Shown: positions 44,621 to 57,487, counted from the first letter of the stretch. The stretch is DNA of 64,000 nt from Trichuris trichiura (GCA_037903355.1 JBAJFE010000042.1:4042001-4106000); one strand, 5' to 3'. Made by a program: numbers and translations. Notes: generated by a model not told the origin, from the letters alone.

Positions 44621-47229
44621 AAGTCATCGGATATGGTCGACGTTGGCAAGTGGATTATCTGCTTCACGACCTGTCGAACTTACTTGTCGATGGTGCTAGA
44701 AGTATTCGCCAGTGGGGTTCCAACGGTAAAAGTGTAAAGGACCCAAGACAGTAAATGGCTTTTCAGGAACACGATTTTCTGTTGCAGCTTGAAGTTGCCC
44801 TTCGTATGCGTGATTGAGGAGCACCGTTGCTCCCGCAAGTAAATCGCGCCGAGGGCTAAACGGATTGAACTTTACTCGTGGATACTTTAGGAACCCTGAA
44901 GCGCTAAAAATAGGTAAAATGGTAACTAAGTCTGCCGGACCTAGGTAAAACCGAGGTAAAACATTGCCAAACCGGTCGCTAGAAATTTCCTACAACGTGA
45001 GCAAAAAGCACTTGTGTAAATTTAGCTTCAGGTTTCCCGCGGTAAAAAATCGATAAAACAAATTTCTTTGGTAACCTGCCCAGCTGTCGCTCAGTAGCAT
45101 GGCGAAGGCGAAGGTAAGGCTGTCGGCATGCACAATTCTGTGATTTTGAACCCGCTGCCAGCAATGCCTAACTTGTCCAGCATTTGGTCGATGACGACAT
45201 TAGGGAGCAGTGACAAAGTCCAACCGACAGTTCAAGCTTGATAAGTCCACAGATGCCCCTGTTCTTTCATCATGCCAATGGTTCTTCCGATCCTTGATGC
45301 TGATGCCAAAGTTCTTATAGAACTTGACTGGCATGGCGAGGTGAATCAGTTAACAAAGCCTATGATGGCGCTAATGGTTCAACTTCAAACTTTTCCCATC
45401 TTATTTCCTTCTGTGATGACCAGGAGGACGGAAATTCTGCAGGGATCGCACAGCGTCAGCAAATATGGACGCCTGTGAGCAGTCCAGACCTTTTAAGAAA
45501 AATCCGCAGCTGCCGGTTGCTCGTTCGAACTTCGGTTAAGGCATCTTTTTTCCTGCACCACGCATAGTGGCAGGGTACTCCAGCAATAAGTAAATTTGCC
45601 GAAAGAACGCATCACTGAAGCAGACTGAAACGTGGTGCAGTCTTAAACGCTCAACAAATTTGTATGCAATAACGAATGCGATTGCACAGACAATGCGTCG
45701 GAATGAGCCCAGTTATGAACAGTAGCCGCAATTTCCACCCTCGCAGATCGTCCGCTCAAGATTGTGTTTCAGGTTGCTTTTCGTTGTATGTACCATGCTG
45801 CGTACGCAGAGGTTTAATCTGGAGGAGCGCCCTGACCAGTACGTCTAACTAAATGCTATTTCAGGAATACCCGCTGGATGCCGTGGAGACTGCGGTTTTA
45901 TCCAGTGCAGGAGAGCAAACAAACTGCCATGGCAACGAGACAGAGCTGGCGTTATGCAGTCGTAACCAGTATGATAGCTGACCAAGCATCTGCCGAACGG
46001 CTCTCCAAATGAGCACAACACGACGCTCGGCATGTTCGCATTTCGTCACGTGAGCAACTGGTAAGCCAACCGCCACCTCAACACGTGCAAAAAGCAGACT
46101 TAAGCGAGCCATATACTGCCTGTTTTTCAAAAGGGACAAAGTCGCCAATGCATGAGCGCCAATGACCACTACGAAATTGCGTACAATATGGGCAGCAAAA
46201 CCAGGCAGGAAAGAGTGCTTAGAATACTTCTCAGAGTAAACCAACAGTGCAGACTACAGGCGCCCTGGATGAAGACTGACGACACAAGCCAGTTCAGTCA
46301 CAGACACTAACTAGCAGCTGGTCAGGTAAGAAAACAAACCTGCACCGTCTTAAGAGGAACATCAGTGGTTATAATAAAAAGATAGACCGACCAATGATGG
46401 TTCTGCAGGTGAGGAGACTACGCTCCATGAGAGAGTCGTAATTACTCCCTTCATAAGAGGCACTATACAGTCGCCACAATACCTGTGTCGCTGCTGACTT
46501 CGGTGCTCTGAGCTTCAGCAGTGATATCGTTACTTGCAGAAAACGGCAAGCATGAGGAAGGCATGTCAACTGGGATTGACGTTACTAGATATGAAGAAAT
46601 GGCCTTTTTATATCAAGAGATTTGCGGCAATAAACAAATGCGTGCCATTCAACTTGGACTGATCGAAAATCATACTGTAATATCAGAGGGTAGGTGGTGC
46701 GAAACGCTCAAATAGGAAAGGTGTTTAGTATCGATCAGCACAACGAAAACTGAACGAAGTTCCGTCCGTCAATTTTCCAATGCCTGTCGTTCCTTTTTTC
46801 CTTCTTGTAAATGCCCGCAGCGGATTTGAGCAAATGATGCCTGGCTTTTCGTCCAACATTGGATATGCAGTCAGATTTGCAGGCGCGGGGTAAAGCAGCA
46901 ACGATATGCAAATTACTGCCTCCAAACCTAAGAAATGAAAGCAGCTGAGGGCACAGCTTAGTTGATGATTTGCCACAATGTATATCATTTTTCTGGTCGT
47001 AGTAATTAGTAAAATCGCTTAACCGACATCAGTCTAAACAGCATCTGCCTGTAAGTATAACAACGTAGCCAACACCAGACCCCCAGGGTACAAGGGTTGG
47101 TACCTCAGTATGTTTTGCGCGATTTCATAATTGCGAAGATTTCGACCACACATCGTTTGAAAAACGTCGGCTTAATGGACGCATCAGCAGTGGCAAAAGT
47201 TTTTTCTTCTAAAAATTCAATGAATACTT
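44621..47229. other. Intergenic stretch, no gene recognised
   Basis: Several open frames of 60-130 codons on both strands overlap (notably 45861-46244, minus). None has a motif or splice pattern I can support. Confidence 0.4.
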
Positions 47230-47231
47230 CT

Positions 47232-47530
47232 GTTTTTTCTGAAGGTCGTCTACGGCTTCTCCCGTTTTTTGTGTTGGTATCTGTAATTAAACGAAACAAT
47301 TGCTCTACGAACGGATTATTAGGAAAAATTCAGAACCAATGCACTCTGCTTATTTTGGAGCTTTCGGAACACTTTAGCTCCGTCGTCAGTGAGTTGGAGG
47401 AGCTGACTACGGAACTAGAGCGTCCCGAAAGCTCTAAAATAAGCTGAGTGTATTGGTTCAAAATTTTTGCTAATAATCCGTTTGTAGAGCAATTGTTTCG
47501 TTTAATTAGAGATACCAACCCAAAAAACGG
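47232..47530. mobile_element. Palindromic pseudo-LTR (PLE-type)
   Basis: A palindrome of about 300 bp with arms of roughly 140 bp; both arms hold the block TGTAATTAAACGAAACAATTG-like and CTACGAACGGATTATTAG. Hammerhead-like cores: minus strand 47352-47392 (CTGACGA, stem, GAAAGCTC) and plus strand 47402-47434 (CTGACTA, stem, GAAAGCTC, with the conserved G changed to T). It directly borders PLE reverse-transcriptase fragments. Confidence 0.78.
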
Positions 47531-47557
47531 AAAAAGCGTCAGACACATGAAGCACAA

Positions 47558-47830
47558 TCACGAAGTACCTGTGTTCAAGAACACTTCCGCTAGGAAGGGC
47601 AATAGTGAGCTACCCATCGACGCGCCACGCTTTTGCATGAAAATTGTTCTTGAAATTGAAAGTAATTGGCTTCGATCACGAAGAAAGACAAGTCTTTTAA
47701 CGTGAAAAATCTTACGACTGATCCTTTGGGCAAACGTCGGATCCGCGTTAAAAAGCTTTTCCAGCGCATTGAGAATGACATCTACAGGGATGCTTCTGAA
47801 AAGGTTCTTAATGTCGTAGATCCTTTGCAA
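47558..47830 (-). pseudogene. Penelope-like reverse transcriptase, N-terminal fingers/palm part
   Basis: The 90-residue frame YDIKNLFRSIPVDVILNALE is RT motif 3 as in PLEs (FDVxxLFTNIP). A second overlapping frame gives NYFQFQEQFSCKSVA, and the first continues GASMGSSLLPFLAEVF (RT motif 5, MGS). The YxDD motif is missing. Next to it the downstream RT part lies on the opposite strand (47850-48400). Confidence 0.75.
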
Positions 47831-47849
47831 TCATAAAATCAGAAAAAGA

Positions 47850-48400
47850 GGTTTTCCTCGAACACTTAAACAATTTGTTCCCGAACATCTCCTTTAACAT
47901 AGAAAAAGAGGACAATAGGAAACTCTCTGACGCTTTTGTCTTCAGGGCAATCTAAAAACCACGGTCTACAGAAAGCCTATACACTCGAATAGATGTTTGA
48001 ACTTCTCGTCCCATCATTCACGATCAGTGATGAGTAGCATAGCTGCACATGAGTCTGTACAAAGCTTTGCCATGGATGTCAGTCGTCACTTGCAGTTGTT
48101 GTCAAAAGAACTTCAAGATGATAGCTTTCATGATTTTTCTTTTTTTGAACACCAGGTTGCAAATATTCTCAGTACTAATCATTCTTGATGTTAACAACGC
48201 GCAAGAAAGCATGCAGATGGAACCACTAGAAATGCAGTCAGATTTTAATTTAGAGCAACGTATCTTGAATTGGTGATGTCTGGCTTTCTAACATACCTTC
48301 CTGAACTGTTTAAAAACTTCAGAAAGTTTGCCTCAGGGATTACGGCAACGTTCGGTCCTATTATGTGTGTGAACAATTATTTTCCTTCATGAGATTTTAA
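47850..48400 (+). pseudogene. Penelope-like reverse transcriptase, downstream part, opposite strand
   Basis: Plus frames give VFLEHLNNLFPNISFNIEKE, NLKTTVYRKPIHSNRCLNFS, SSHHSRSVMSSIAAH and later ELFKNFRKFASGITATFG. These follow the catalytic motif in PLE RTs (the FTxE and YRKPTHT-like blocks). Stops and frameshifts are present. Together with 47558-47830 it makes an RT split head to head by inversion. Confidence 0.72.
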
Positions 48401-48646
48401 AAAGCTTCTCAGAGAACAAGGCAAACCGATAAACACTCGTTATTTCTGGTCGAAGTCGGAACAGCATAGACATCTGAGGAGGACATAGCAAAAGTTGCCT
48501 TCAGAAAAAGGTGTCAAACATCATGGCAACACTAAAAATGGCTGAACAGTTGTAAATAGTGCTCACTTTGAGCTGTTGGAATTTTTGCGTTCAGCGCGTT
48601 TGTTGCAGTTGCGTATGGGCTCATGCTAGCGTTAGAAGTTTATACA

Positions 48647-49031
48647 ATTTTTTCTTTTTTCTTCGTAACGGGCTTTGTAAATGTTTATAAAACCTTTTCT
48701 ATACCGTTTTTAAGCCGTTGTTCATCAAACAACGTCTCCTGTCATAAATGTTACAAGCGGAGCTTTCAGGTCACTCTGGGACCCGTCTTCAACGCTAAGG
48801 GGAGTCAACGACGGCTCAAGATAGAGCTCACTGCTGCCGCCCTAGCCGAAGTTGATCAGATGAAGGGGCCTGCAACCATAATGACCGACCCGGCTGTGGG
48901 CACCCTTAGCGCTGAAGACGGGTCTCGGAGTGACCTGATAGCTCCGCTTGAAATGTTTATGACAAGAGACGCTATTTGATTAACAACGGGTTAAGAAACT
49001 TTATAAAAAAGTTTTATATATTTTTTCTTTT
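48647..49031. mobile_element. Palindromic PLE-type element with 12-bp flanking repeats
   Basis: The element 48659-49019 starts TTCTTCGTAACGGG and has arms about 48690-48800 and 48915-49015 around a spacer near 110 bp. Flanking 12-mers ATTTTTTCTTTT (48647-48658, 49020-49031) are identical but low complexity. Cores: minus strand 48765-48800 and plus strand 48920-48953 (CTGAAGA, GGGTC stem, GATAGCTCCGCT); 5' AGCG and 3' CGCT could pair as stem I. Confidence 0.78.
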
Positions 49032-49252
49032 GCAAAAATACCTCGCAACTTCGTATCTACGAACATGGCTAAGCGCTAACCTATCTGTATGCACATTCTA
49101 CGTTTCTAAGTTTACGCAATAAAAGTATCTGCAATATTTTTTATTAAATGATATCAATTAGTTCTCACGTGCGGCTCTCATGACAACATAAATGTGGCCC
49201 GTACGCCCTTGTGGGACCCTCAGTCCGGCACGCCCGTGTATACATACAAATA

Positions 49253-50127
49253 CAGGCGGCCCTCGTTATCCGCGGATTCTATACAGCGCGGTTCGTCCGG
49301 CGTGAAATAGTGACGTCATCTTTTCACGAAAACATGCGCATCGCTGGCTATTTTCCGGCAAGCGCAGGTCCTGAAGGATATGATTGCTGAATACGATCCG
49401 TCCACGGAACGTCGCATCAGGGTTACACGAGAAATAACAGCTTCGTTGAAGCCGCTACAAGACTTATTCGATCAAGCGAAGAAAAGGCAGATACAGCTCC
49501 CTATAACAATGTTTTTAAAAAAACTCCAGCAGCTGCGGAGATTAACATTTTAAGGCGAGAAGCTTTGCTACCAAGAAGTTCAAGAAACTTGTTGACTGGG
49601 CGTTCTCCAGGAGATCTGCGCCCACCTACAGAAAGTGGATAAATTGATTCATGATGCTTCAAACGTTTCTGCCATAGACGTGGATGTGTTCTGTGTGATT
49701 TTCACTATTTCAGCTTAAATGCGCCTATGTATTTTATATTTCCCCTGCTCTGTACCCATTCCGCGCAACAGTACATCGCTTACCTCATTAAAACAAGGCG
49801 TTTCCCAGGCTTTTAAAGAAAGAGCATTTTACTTTCATCTTTTCTTGTATCTAACGGCCTGGACTCTGACGGCTACCCCATCGGACAAGCGCAGTCTCAT
49901 TAATGTCTTTATCTCGTAGCTAGATTTCGTAGTACCAAGCTTCAAAGGATCACTAGGTATGATAACCGTTCCTGAAGGAATTCAAGCGGACAGGACGAAA
50001 TACGCAGCTAGAATATAAGATATTTGGCCTTTTTCATAAGATATCCTGTATAAAGCGGAATTCAACTTAACGCGGTAAAATGCTCAAAATGTTGGACGAA
50101 TTAACCGCGGATAACGAGGGCCGCCTG
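49253..50127 (+). mobile_element. Tigger-like deletion derivative
   Basis: Ends: left CAGGCGGCCCTCGTTATCCG, right read inward CAGGCGGCCCTCGTTATCCG, identical for 20 bases, followed by CGGATT and CGGTTA. A TA precedes the left end; TT follows the right. The 875-bp interior has TREITASLKPLQDLFDQAKK and RNSTSLTSLKQGVSQAFK-like pieces, the latter resembling the C-terminal DDE block of Tigger. No intact ORF. Confidence 0.82.
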
Positions 50128-50700
50128 TTCGGCAGAGATACTGATAGTAATACCGGACACGGGACCGGAACGAAAGCACATTTCAACGGCAAGCGGGAAA
50201 AGCAAAGGAACACATATGAGCATGGAAGCGATTGACTTAGATAACGGGAGACGGACGATCAGCCGAGTGGGAAAGGAATTTAGCTGACAGGTGGGCGCAC
50301 CTACTAACCAATCAAGTAGAGAACTCGGTGGTTGAAGCAACGGAGATGGCGGCCTCTTCAGCAGCTGACTTTTATTGAATGATCCAGTTACGAAGCCGAA
50401 AGAGTCAGGTGCGCAATAAGTAGTTGTCATATTGCAGACTCAGGCGGCTTCCTTTGACGTATTCTGTCCAGCGAACCGTTGTGGTGCAGAAACGTATACG
50501 GTATAATTAAGAAGTTAAACAAAAGGAGGATAAGACTCGAGTATACAAATACCTGACCAATCAAGCAACCAAAACCGTCTAAAAAGCAAAATGTCGCGGC
50601 TAGCAAAGCTTGAGTAGATCTGGTCAGTCAAACCTAGTGCGTCGCATTAGCACCTTAACCCGTTGTTTCGTGCACAAAATATCATCTACAGATGAACACA
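50128..50700. other. Intergenic stretch, no gene recognised
   Basis: Nothing beyond short frames. Confidence 0.4.
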
Positions 50701-50765
50701 TTTGCTTCCGCCTTGCTGACTCACTACTGACGGAGGAACCAGCGGAGTTCCGAAAGCTCTGATCG
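50700..50765 (+). repeat. Hammerhead-like core, isolated
   Basis: CTGACGG, GGAAC-CAGCGGA-GTTCC, GAAAGCTC at about 50728-50760, the GGAAC subfamily. Little flanking pseudo-LTR remains. Confidence 0.6.
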
Positions 50766-52640
50766 TTTGTTGATATATGCTATGAGAACAACCGTTTTTT
50801 ACACATTAGTAATAGTGTTTATTCAAAGGACTCTTTGGAACCGATATTAGGACGCCCGCGATTAAGCTGCGGCGGTCGAACAGTGCCTTCGAATCTAGCA
50901 GGCGCTGGGGTGAAAATGAGCATTTAAAACATGTCTCTTGTTCTCGTGCTCGTACTGCAAGCTAGCTGCACTTTTTAAAAAGGTACTTGATTGCGAATAC
51001 CAAAAACTTCAACAGACCTTGAAATACACAGAAAGAACACTAACAGAGAATGGCAAAAGACAGGTCAATTTTGATCAGGCCCTTTTAACAATCGCTGCCA
51101 CGCAATTATCTTTCCTTCTTGCTTAGCTAGCATCGTTCTTTTCCTTTCAACCTCTAGCGTAATTTCATTAATTTCCTGTAAAGATAAACCATCAAAAGTA
51201 AGACATATCACTCAAAACATGCCTCCTTAAGAGCTTCCTCTGGAAGATATGCACAAAAAAGGTGGTACTTGCGAGTAAAGTAACTTTCTAACTTCCTTGA
51301 AGCTTCGATAAAGTTATGGGCAGCCACTTCAGCACCTAGAAAAATGAATGCTAGACAAACTCAACAAGTAATGCTTACTGGTCTTAATTTCTTCAGCATT
51401 CACATTTGGAACTCCAGCGGACGTTCTGAATGGTCCAAGGCAACTTCTTAACGCTGATTGAAACTCAGACCAAGCTACCTTGCCATCTTCTGGCATTTTT
51501 ACCTCTTCAAGCATCTAAAACGTTTCCGCTGTGGAAGACTAAATTGAACGTCCGTACTCCTTACTACAGTAGATGGATCGAACCTGCGGGTATTTTTACA
51601 TTTTCAGTTTTAATAAGAGTCGTTAAGTGGTTAGTTGCTGTATTGGCGGTCGGTGCATGCTAAAAATGTTTGCCGTTCCACTATGCTCTTAACCAACCTC
51701 AACATTTGAAGCAGCTATACCGAACACGGCAAGAACCCAGTTTAGCAGAAGCTGCCCACCTTCTGTACCTCTCAACCTCAAGCCTAGTTTGAACGAACGG
51801 AAGCCCACCTACGTAAACGTTCTGTTGTAGCCTCCAAAGAGCGACGCATCTAACACGTTTCCGGCCAAGATGGCGTGCCACCTTCTCGGCTTCGCCAGCC
51901 ATTCGCCAGAAAGAAATAGAATTCTATAAAGAAACTCCTCACGGGAACCGTTGACATCAACAAAAGTGAAGTGGCGACGAAACTAGTACACGTAATGGAT
52001 AGAGAGCCCCACTTCATCCCAGTTCATGGACGAGATGTTAGCGCTAATGGATGGGCATAACATCCTGTTTCCTTTTCCGTCAATTATTCTTCGAGCAGGT
52101 GCTCAATGATATCCATTTGGTTTTTACCGATGAAAATTTCATTTTCTCCCTTCAACGGGCTGCTCGCGAGAACAATGTGTAGCGAGCGAGCCAGGCAGCG
52201 TGGCTAAGCCAGCCTCAACCCGCTGCGGACACCAGTTCGCTTCTTGACACACGAAGAAAACGAAAAACGACCGCGGGCAATCGAAATGGTGTTCCTGCTA
52301 TGAAAAATGGAGTTCTAAAAGCTGTAACTGCGGCTTGTCCTCCACATATCGGGAAACGACTTGCCGGCGACCAACAAGTGAACGCCGCCGTCTAATCAGT
52401 ACTTTGGATGTGCTGTAGACCTGAAATGACATTTGAAGCTGACGCTTCCTTATGGATACAGAGGCGGAAGTAAGCTTCGTTCCTTTTTCGCCAACACTCC
52501 TTGAGAACAAATACCGTTACTGGTTGTCGTTAACAACATCTTCACAAAGACGTCAAAAACTCGTACTATGATGCTCGCTTTCGGCTTTTGTCATTTCAAG
52601 CCGACTCTCGCCGTCACCTCGCAACAGCTCTTTGGCATCG
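50766..52640. other. Intergenic stretch, no gene recognised
   Basis: Open frames at 50938-51126, 51430-51663 and 52298-52510 match nothing I recognise and lack splice or start context. Confidence 0.4.
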
Positions 52641-52659
52641 ATCTTCTCTGAGCACTCTT

Positions 52660-52870
52660 CCATTGCATTATCATCATCGCTGACGCTGGGCCCAGGTTGG
52701 TCCCGAAAACTCCGAAAGTGTTGAGTTTTTTCTGAATTTTTCCTTAATAACTGCTCATCCAACCGTTGGTAGAACGCTTGCTTCGGTTATTTCAGAAATC
52801 AGCAAGGGGCAATACAAAGGCTGTAAGAAAAATTCCATCATGAGAACACTCGGATCCGTTAAAAAGCATC
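52660..52870 (+). repeat. Pseudo-LTR copy (PLE-type) with hammerhead-like core
   Basis: The core at 52680-52714 is CTGACGC, GGGCC-loop-GGTCC, GAAAACTCCGA; TCG and CGA flanks could pair. The minus-strand block AATAACTGCTCATCCAACCG to GGTAGAACG matches the shared family block. Confidence 0.7.
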
Positions 52871-53057
52871 CAGTGTTCAAAAACAACTGAGATTAAACTT
52901 TTAACTAGCAGAAGGCACGTTGAATGAGGCTTGTTCAGTTTAAAACAAATCCACGCATTGCTTCTAACACAGAACGCAATTTTAAACTGTAATCTGATAG
53001 AGCTGTAAGCACGTTAGTATGCAGTTGCCTACTAAATGAAGGGAAACTTTGTTCTAC

Positions 53058-56000
53058 ATGCCTCTTACGATAATGGCTGGGAGACAAATATTCAACATCA
53101 TAGTGTTGTTACTGTTACTGTGCACAGTGACCGATGCCGTGGGCAGCGGGAAGTTACAGCTTGATATTGTCTTTGTCCTGGACGTTTCAAATCACATTTC
53201 ATCAACCCTCCTATCGAAAGAAAAAGCGGTTATAAAGCAACTAGCTAATTTGGTAACCATGAAGAAGGGTGCACTTCGCATCGCAGTCATCCAGTTCCAG
53301 CGGGAAAGCGGACAAAAGCAGCTAACAGTTCGGATATTGTTTCCATTCACAAATATAACAAAACAAGGTACTGGTTAAAATTTCGGTTTTGTGGCAAGTT
53401 TTCTGAACAACAAATTACTGAAAGACGCGAAACCATAGCTAAGTGTTCTAGAAACGAATATAAGTTTATTAATATTCCATTACCATTGAAAACACGAGGA
53501 CCTGTAACGGTTATTTAGGTCTTTATTGTATACAGCAATATCTGCTATTATTGCGCCTAGTTTTTTGGGCTTCGCTATAAATGCCCTGCGAAAGTTCTGT
53601 CAGTTTGACTAACCAAACCATCAGCTGCCCGAAATTTGATTGAACAGTCTGGTTCACGTGAAACAAGGCCACTTACAACGATAAATAAGTACCAAGGCTC
53701 CGATAATGATTACATGTCTAGCAATAAAGACGCTCAGATTAAAGTAAGCATAGTGTTTTAACCTTAAACTCCTTGCACACCCAACAGGCTAAAGTACGAT
53801 GTGTGCATTTAAATTTTAAGGACCGGAAAACGAGTTAATTCATGTAGCTTGCTTTATTGGGGTGACTTGGAACAGAGTTTCCAACCACAGAGGGCATACA
53901 TGTATGCCTGAGCGGCAAAGTTATCGAGAGGCCTGAAAGTTTTGCCTGTTAAAATTTCATAGTAGTTAAGCCAGTTGCATCTATGAATCCTCTTTTGCTG
54001 TACCTGTAGCAAACGCACTGCTTTTAACAATAACCCAAAGTGCTTCTAATAATTACCCTCAGAGCTCGCGGATTGGCGTGACGATGAATCCTTAATGGCT
54101 TCAGCTTAAAATCTCCACTAGTGTTGGCACCCAGCATTACAGTTACGCGGTCTTTCGCAGCGCAGATTCATATAGCATGTCCAGTCGCTTTGAAAGTACA
54201 ATTGCTTTTTGGCATACGTTTTAGATAAAGACTTGTCTCGTCCAAGTTGAAAACTTGATCGAGGTAGGAAATTCTTTTCTTTGAACGACTTTTGTACTTT
54301 TAATGGAAATGTCTGCGTGACATCAGCGTCGCCCTTCCTGATTCGCCGCAGAGATGAGCATTGTGAAAATTGTAGGGATTTTTGAAATGGGAAAATCAAC
54401 CATTACCATTAAATGGAGGAATTTCAGCAGGGCTTGCAGACTGCTTCTTAAGATCTTCGTAAGCGGCAATTGCTTTTTTCTGAGAATGAAAAGGGTTACA
54501 CCTGTTCTTTTCGTCGTTTCACTTTCGATTCAAATGCTGAGCAGTTTTTCCATTTTTTCCACTACCTTATGCCTTGTTCTTATTGACATCGCAACAGCCC
54601 AGTGTCGCTTATGCAAGCCTGTTCAAAATTTACTGCGTTGCTCCTAACGGTCGATAAGGTTGACTCCTTTATACCAGTAGCTTTGACCATAGCATGTCTT
54701 CTCAATGCGTTCACAGTTCCAGTATCCCAAGCTTCTCTTCAACATTCAGCGCCTCTCTTTTTCGATCACTGCAAAACGAATTCGAATCAGGAAGATTAGA
54801 CATCTTGAGATACTTTAAAGCTATCCATTGATCGGAAATAGGACAAAATACTTCCGAGATACCTTCACTCTCTGCACACTTTCTTTAGAAGGTATTATTA
54901 ACAAACTGAATTTATGTTTCCTTATTCTTTTGATGACTTCTGGCTCTTTTGTCTTAAAACGATTACAAGTCGCCAGAAGAGTAAAAAACGTTTCGCATGC
55001 CCATTATGAAACACCCTCTGCTGAACTTATGTTACTGCGATTGGACGTTCCTGCTGCTTTCATTGGCAGACCACGAAAACAAACGGGTAGCAATGACTTA
55101 CCTGCAAAAAAACATGATAGTACAGCAATAAGACACAGCAGAGGGCGACAGCGATTGTTCTGTCAGGCAGTCCTCGACCGTGGCACCGACATTGGTAACG
55201 ATGTGTTTATCCATTGTGCTTGTTTAAATACTTCACTGGTGACATCTGCATGCAGTTGTTTTCCACTGACTTCACCGTCGACTCCAACGGAAGCTGCACG
55301 CAGTTACTCCCGTGTAGCCTGATTAGGAAGGAGCCAGCTTATCTGCTACACTTTGTTTCCAATTGATCACACTGTTTGTCCGACCAGATGGTGGATGCAG
55401 GTATGCCCATTCTGCAGGGTCAGGAAGGGGGCTGGCCTGTTCTTCACAATTAATGCAAATGAGTCGCTCATAAATGGTTGGTTTAATTACGTTCACTTCA
55501 CAAAACGGCTCGATTTCGATCATTAATGAGCAGTAAAACTACAACCATACGAGCAAAGGCATTACTTCGCTAGTAACGCTGTTCATTAGCACTAGCAGTG
55601 CCCAACATATGAAAGTATGAAGAGCTTGTGGAACTGCTTCGCTCAGCAGCGACAAGGTAAAAGCTTCTGCAAACATAAATCATTTATAACTGACTCCAAC
55701 CGGCTTCGCGCTACAAATCATGAGACTGACGAAAGGATTAACTTCTTCAAAAGTATAAAAACCATACTAGGATGCTTACTTTCTCTTATTAAAACTAAAA
55801 TAACTGTTCGCTTTAGGCAAAGTGGAAAAGCTAGTCAGCTATCTGAGTCCTTGGACATTGCTAAGTAATATGAATGAGTTGTTTGATTTTTTTGTGAAGT
55901 TTATAGCTACAAGTGACAAAGAATTTAGTCCCAACGTGTTCAAGCTACTTGTATTAATGACTGATGGTGTTTGGATGACAGATAGAAGTTGTGAAGCGAA

Positions 56001-57487
56001 CGTACAGCAATTGAAACTTGCTGACTACCGATTTGCACTAGTACTTCTACCAACTGAAACAGTGAATGGGCAGTTCTATTACCAAAGGCAGCCTATCATG
56101 AAGAACATGAAGCAATGTGTTACAAGCGCATCATTTTTACTAACTGTGACTAAAGAGCAGAACAGCGCTGGTATTGCTGGGCAGATTCTTCTTGCTATTG
56201 AAAACCTACTGCGGAAAGAGAATACAACAGTTTTGAGAAAAGAGTTCCGCTATTATGAAAAAACAAGCAGAAAAGTAGAATCGGGGCATAAACTCAGCAT
56301 CAGTTTCAGTACATACAATAGTCACATATTCAAAGAAAATGAGCAGCTACGGACAGCGGCAGTAGAACATCACCTGATGGAAAATTCAGCAGCAAGTTCT
56401 CACGAAAAACTTGCGCTGCATGTCGCACCCTCTAGCTACACACTAGAAGCAGCAATCCGGTTAGGAGGAAAACAGAAGCGAGCTGCTAAAGCACAGGTTC
56501 GGGAAAACGCTGCGAAGGTTGAAAATAAAGAACAGAACATCAAAAAGAATAGAAAATCACGACTCTCGAGAACCCAAGAGACTGAAAGTATGGAAACTAG
56601 ACCTTCGACGGTTGCACCTATTGTATTTTTTAAAATTTTTGAAGTCAATGGTGATAGAGATAAAGTTTTTCTGCCTGAGATAGAAGTAATCGATAAAGAG
56701 GAGTTTGGTATAAACAATACGTGGGAAAACTTGAAACTTGTTCGAGAAGCAAGCAAGAACAAAGTTCCAGAGCAACAACTTCTTGGTGACCAGCTTATTA
56801 ACGTTTTTTCTAACGACCAACGACCTCTTTGGGATGTTTTGCGCATTAATCTGATTTATTTTGCATTGTTCGGGTTAGTCTTGTGCATTATGGTTACTTT
56901 GTTCTTGTGCAGAAAGAAACGCAAAGGCCATCTGAAGCGAATGACTAAACATAACTGGACTGCCGAAAAATCGCCTCGTTCAAATTTATTAGCCGCCACT
57001 GCGACGAACTCGTCTAACTCTGAACAAGGTTAGTACAAAAATGTGATGAAGGTTTTGAATCTATATGTTGTTAGATTATCCAAACTCCGCTACTCGAGCC
57101 AATTCATCTAAGGCAGCAGAATCAACTGTGAAGGGTATTACATCATTCAGCAACAGCTCTTCAACTGAGATGCACACAGAACAGGACCGCTCTCTGTCCA
57201 GTGCACCTGCAACATCGCATCAAGACCCTTCTTCAGTACAACAGAAACAGAAAGAAATATGCACCCCAGCTGCTATTAGCAGTTCAGGCACAAAGACTGC
57301 GTTTGACCTGCTTCCAGAAAGACCGATTTTTACGTCGATTCTTTGGAAATTTTTTTGCCGTTCTTTCGTTGCTACTTCCGCTAGAAAAATAGAAACCAGT
57401 GAAAGCCCAACGAGTTATGTGGATATGGCACTAAATAGTTGTGAACCACAAAATGAGCAAACCGAACACGTTAGGAACCTTGCTTAA
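53058..57487 (+). CDS. Type I membrane protein with N-terminal VWA domain
   Basis: Three exons in phase: 53058-53367, 55817-57028, 57075-57487; introns of 2449 and 46 nt. The 644-residue product has a hydrophobic signal segment (IFNIIVLLLLLCTV), then a VWA fold: IVFVLDVSNHIS (MIDAS-like, DxSxS degraded to DVSNH) and LLVLMTDGVWMTD (second MIDAS strand). A long basic, low-complexity stalk (KKNRKSRLSR) follows, then one membrane helix at about 448-468 (LIYFALFGLVLCIMVTLFLC) with a KKRKGHLK stop-transfer, and a Ser-rich cytoplasmic tail. VWA ectodomains usually bind matrix or partner proteins; the weak MIDAS suggests metal-independent binding. No named ortholog recognised. Start could be the in-frame ATG at 53073. 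AATAAA is at 57609-57614. Confidence 0.8.
53368..55816 (+). other. Long first intron of the VWA gene
   Basis: Hosts a decayed Tigger-like fragment (54090-54800). The 164-codon frame at 54828-55322 has no recognisable similarity and I do not count it as a gene. Confidence 0.55.
54090..54800 (-). pseudogene. Tigger-like transposase fragment inside the VWA gene intron
   Basis: Minus frames give RISYLDQVFNLDETSLYLKR (first catalytic Asp block), MPKSNCTFKATGHAI and RVTVMLGANTSG, matching the core of Tigger/jerky DDE domains, with frameshifts. Upstream sequence (HAMVKATGIKESTL-like) is weaker. TIRs not found. Confidence 0.7.

Noticed and set aside
54828..55322. A 164-residue gene inside the VWA intron
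   Set aside because: No family similarity, no own signals; lies in a phase-consistent intron.
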